Origin: Crotalaria pallida
Lineage: Eukaryota > Streptophyta > Magnoliopsida > Fabales > Fabaceae
DNA length: 64,000 nt
Assembly (NCBI GenBank): GCA_037953625.1
Contig: CM075650.1
Location: forward strand, 43,838,206-43,902,205
Direction of reading: 5' to 3'
Within the stretch, counting starts at the first letter, position 1, and every line of letters begins with the position of its first letter. The translations under genes were made by a program, and so were the position numbers. Below are positions 61,580 to 64,000 of the stretch, piece by piece. The notes under the pieces are model-generated. The model made no database searches, had not been told where the DNA came from, and saw only the letters and a list, made by a program, of their open reading frames with translations.

Positions 61580-62688
61580 GGTACCTATGGAAGAACAGGG
61601 GAGCTCGATGTCAGTCTTACGGGTTACAAAATAACCCCCCAGAAACCTCCCTCGAAGTCGTCCCGAGGGGCGAGCACCTTCCCCCTACCACAGATACCCC
61701 CCTATTCATATCCACTCTTTCCTCCGCCAACAATCCCGAGGTTAGGCTACCTCAACGGGATCAACCTCTAAAACTTATCCCTCATATTCCTCTAAAACCT
61801 ATCCCTAGGTTAGACTCATATTCCTCGTCGACCTCCAAGGAAGAGCAGGAGGAGGAAGAGGGGTCGTCCTCTTCCTCGTTACTGCTACGGGATAAGGAAG
61901 TCATTACAGACCATTCCCTAACCCGTCCCCTACTAATAATAAACCCAGTGTATCCCTTCAATTCCTGGAAAAAGAGAAAGCAGTGCAAAAACCCGCAAAG
62001 CAAGTCCTAAAACGCCCCAAACCCAGAAACATTATAAGCCACCAATTGGATCCCCCAAGGCTAGCACAAAACCCAACAGACAAAAAAAACCACCCCTATA
62101 GAAACAGAACTTTAGAACCCTAAATCCTACCTAGGTGAACCACTACAGGGAAGGAGAAGAAATAAAAACAAAAGGGAAAAAGAAGTGAGAGAATACCTCG
62201 AGTATGCAACCGCGAAGAACGAAGGGGGTGGAGAGTGATTTGTTATCTGCGGAGAAAGAAGGAGAGAAGAGCACAATTCCAGAATGTAATCTCGAGAGAA
62301 GGTGGGAGAGTGGATCTTATGTAAGTGAAAGAAGGTGCAGCCGTGTGGTGGAAAGAAGAAGCAGAACGGTTTGTGCCTAGATAAGGGAAGAGGAACCACC
62401 TTCCCTCCACTTTCGAAAGTTGGGTCAAGCCTAAAAGGCCCAACCCAACATGCAGCCATACCAATTGGGACGTGTGTCATGCAGCAGCTGAAACAGTGGA
62501 CCTCGAGCAACGTCACAGTAATGATGACGCTTCGAAGGTCATGATTTCTGACACGGGTCAGGTCCAGTAAAATCAAACGTCACATCGGTACGGGTGACTT
62601 GACAACTGTCAAACCTGCTCTGTCATAATGAAAGGACATCAGAAACAGCTGGATCCAACTTACCGGCAACTCATCGTCCGAACTCCCT
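61580..62688 (-). promoter_or_regulatory. Probable promoter and leader of the antisense gene
   Basis: No coding domain. A pyrimidine-rich CTTTCTTCTCCGCAG on the minus strand near 62250 could be a leader intron acceptor. The segment separates the accessory gene from the PPT repeat. Promoter activity is inferred from position only. Confidence 0.3.
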
Positions 62689-63034
62689 AGAACCTCGGAA
62701 CAAGGCTCCGATAGCCTTGACCGAGCTGGGGGGCTTATGTGGTGAACTCGGACCTTACGAGGTGGATTTGGGGAAAAGACCTAAACTAGAACCTCGAAAC
62801 AAGGCTCCGATAGCCTTGACCGAGCTGGGGGGCTTATGTGGTGAACTCGGACCTTACGAGGTGGATTTGGGGAAAAGACCTAAACCAGAACCTCGGAACA
62901 AGGCTCCGATAGCCTTGACCGAGCTGGGGGGCTTATGTGGTGAACTCGGACCTTACGAGGTGGATTTGGGGAATAGACCTAAACCAGAACCTCGGAACAA
63001 GGCTCCGATAGCCTTGACCGAGCTGGGGGGCTTA
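62689..63034 (+). repeat. 99-bp tandem repeat carrying PPT and LTR-start copies
   Basis: Units start at 62689, 62788, 62887 and 62986 (exactly 99 bp apart). Each contains GAGCTGGGGGGCTTA followed by TGTGGTGAACTCGG; the last unit runs into the true 3' LTR (TGTGGTGGACTCGG at 63035). The 99-bp length makes an open frame of 33-residue repeats that is not a gene. Confidence 0.93.
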
Positions 63035-63610
63035 TGTGGTGGACTCGGCCTAGCCGAGGTCCTCAAACCACCTCGCTGAAGTCCTGAGGACCCTTCAGGA
63101 GGCCTTCTAAGCGCTTGGCCGAGCTCAATGCTCAACGACCCAACAGATGCCAGATACAAGCCGACCTCGTGTTCCCATCCAGGTCCGACACCTCCCCGAG
63201 TCCAACATATAGGACATGATGACGTCCCCCTTCCTTATCCACAAGGACAGCTCACAACCTTATCAGCAAGGACAGCTCACAACCTTATCCACAAGGACAG
63301 CTCACAACCTTATCCGCAAGGACAGCCTATCCACTCCTAGCTCAGTACAGGCTGGCCCTACTTGGGCCTAAAGCAAGCCCATTAGGGAAACCAGCTCCCC
63401 CCTATAAGTAGCTCCGTACTACATGGGGCTCAGGTACGTCCTCTAACCCTAATTGCCATCCTCACACACCAGTGATTAGGGTTGCTTCTTGGCTCTTTCC
63501 TTTAGCCATCTGAGGACTTCCCCCAAACATCACAGATCAACCCTAGACAGAGGTACCTTTGAAGGTCATCTCCTACACCCTTGGAGGTCCTCACCGTCTA
63601 GGACATCACA
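63035..63610 (+). repeat. Tat 3' LTR
   Basis: 576 bp. Same as 54220-54770 except for about eight substitutions and one extra 25-bp unit (four units at 63236-63325). Confidence 0.93.
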
Positions 63611-63615
63611 CATGA

Positions 63616-64000
63616 TATTTAAAATAGAACTTGTTTTGACTTGATAAGTGAATAAGTTCATATTTTAGAATGATTGTTGATGTGTTAAGTGTTTGTATTG
63701 ATTTTTAAAAATGTGTTTCCTGGCTGACCAAATGATTAAAAGATTATATCAAGTTTAAGTTATTTGTTTAAGTGGCTTATAATGGTAGTTGTTATATAAG
63801 CATTTGGAATTGAATTATGAGTTAATGAAAGTAGAAGTAGTCTCTTTTGATTTAATTGATTAAGTTCTAAATTTTGTATTTAATTTATAGATCTTAGGAT
63901 GTGTAAATGATTGTATATTTCTGAAAAGTGATTTTGATTTAATGATTGGTTTTAAAGATTTTATTTAGTAATGTTTAAGAGGCCTTGAGTTTCGGAAAAG
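63616..64000 (+). repeat. Continuation of AT-rich LTR-like element
   Basis: Resumes the sequence interrupted at 54219 after the CATGA duplication. AT-rich, no ORF, truncated by the window end. Confidence 0.6.

Larger units (their letters stand above)
54220..63610 (+). mobile_element. Complete Tat-lineage LTR retrotransposon, TSD CATGA
   Basis: 9391 bp between perfect CATGA duplications (54215-54219 and 63611-63615). Order: 5' LTR, TTGGCGCC-type PBS, a short leader with almost no gag, protease, a broken RT, RNase H, a second archaeal-type RNase H, integrase, an antisense accessory gene, a 99-bp PPT repeat, and the 3' LTR. The second RNase H and antisense ORF define the Tat lineage. I count about eight substitutions and one 25-bp unit difference between the LTRs, so the insertion is recent. 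It cannot be autonomous because gag is missing and RT is disrupted. Confidence 0.93.

Noticed and set aside
62717..63079. 120-codon ORF with 33-residue repeats
   Set aside because: It is the 99-bp PPT repeat read in frame, lies in the non-coding 3' region of the Tat element and runs into the LTR.

Overview
This is plant nuclear DNA. It holds one intact, intron-rich host gene embedded in nested and decayed transposable elements. The only single-copy gene I can support is a 13-exon cation-chloride cotransporter (plant CCC1 type) on the minus strand, 20990 down to 7616. I assembled it exon by exon; every junction is GT-AG and the reading frame stays open for 975 codons. The repeat content (SIRE1-like Sirevirus copia elements, Tat-lineage Ty3/gypsy elements, Au-type SINEs, and LTRs rich in TAATCGATTA and AACCGGTT palindromes) suggests a legume, probably a phaseoloid such as Vigna, Phaseolus or Glycine. 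That species call is inference.

Layout. 1-7.6 kb: fragments of Ty3/gypsy and Sirevirus-like LTRs, a gag split into two minus-strand pieces, and a possible Helitron. 7.6-21.4 kb: the CCC gene and its promoter region; its introns hold two SINEs, one TIR element, a tandem duplication and microsatellites. 22.0-32.5 kb: three copies of a long LTR family (TGTAACACCC...TGTTACA), one with a different central repeat cassette, plus a 5'-truncated Sirevirus (3' LTR, an array of polypurine motifs, RT/RNase H end). 32.5-36.2 kb: a hAT-type MITE with 8-bp TSD, a relic related to the antisense ORF of Tat elements, and a Mutator-type MITE with 9-bp TSD. 37.3-64 kb: a nest. A decayed Tat element (37270 onward) was invaded by a 3.36-kb LTR now left solo (TSD GTATC) and by a second Sirevirus (LTR, PBS, gag). 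That Sirevirus gag was broken by an AT-rich LTR-like element, which in turn holds a complete, fairly young Tat element (54220-63610, TSD CATGA).

The young Tat element has LTR, PBS, PR-RT-RNaseH-aRNaseH-INT, an intron-containing antisense accessory gene, and a 99-bp tandem repeat that multiplies the PPT/LTR-start junction. It has almost no gag, and its RT is broken.

The most interesting signal not explained by gene annotation is in the LTRs. Three differently built arrays of short hairpins, whose stems change in compensating pairs while the loop and flank stay constant, sit in the interior of long LTRs. Clusters of perfect self-complementary motifs sit near the opposite end of the same LTRs. 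This looks like selection on DNA or RNA structure rather than on sequence.
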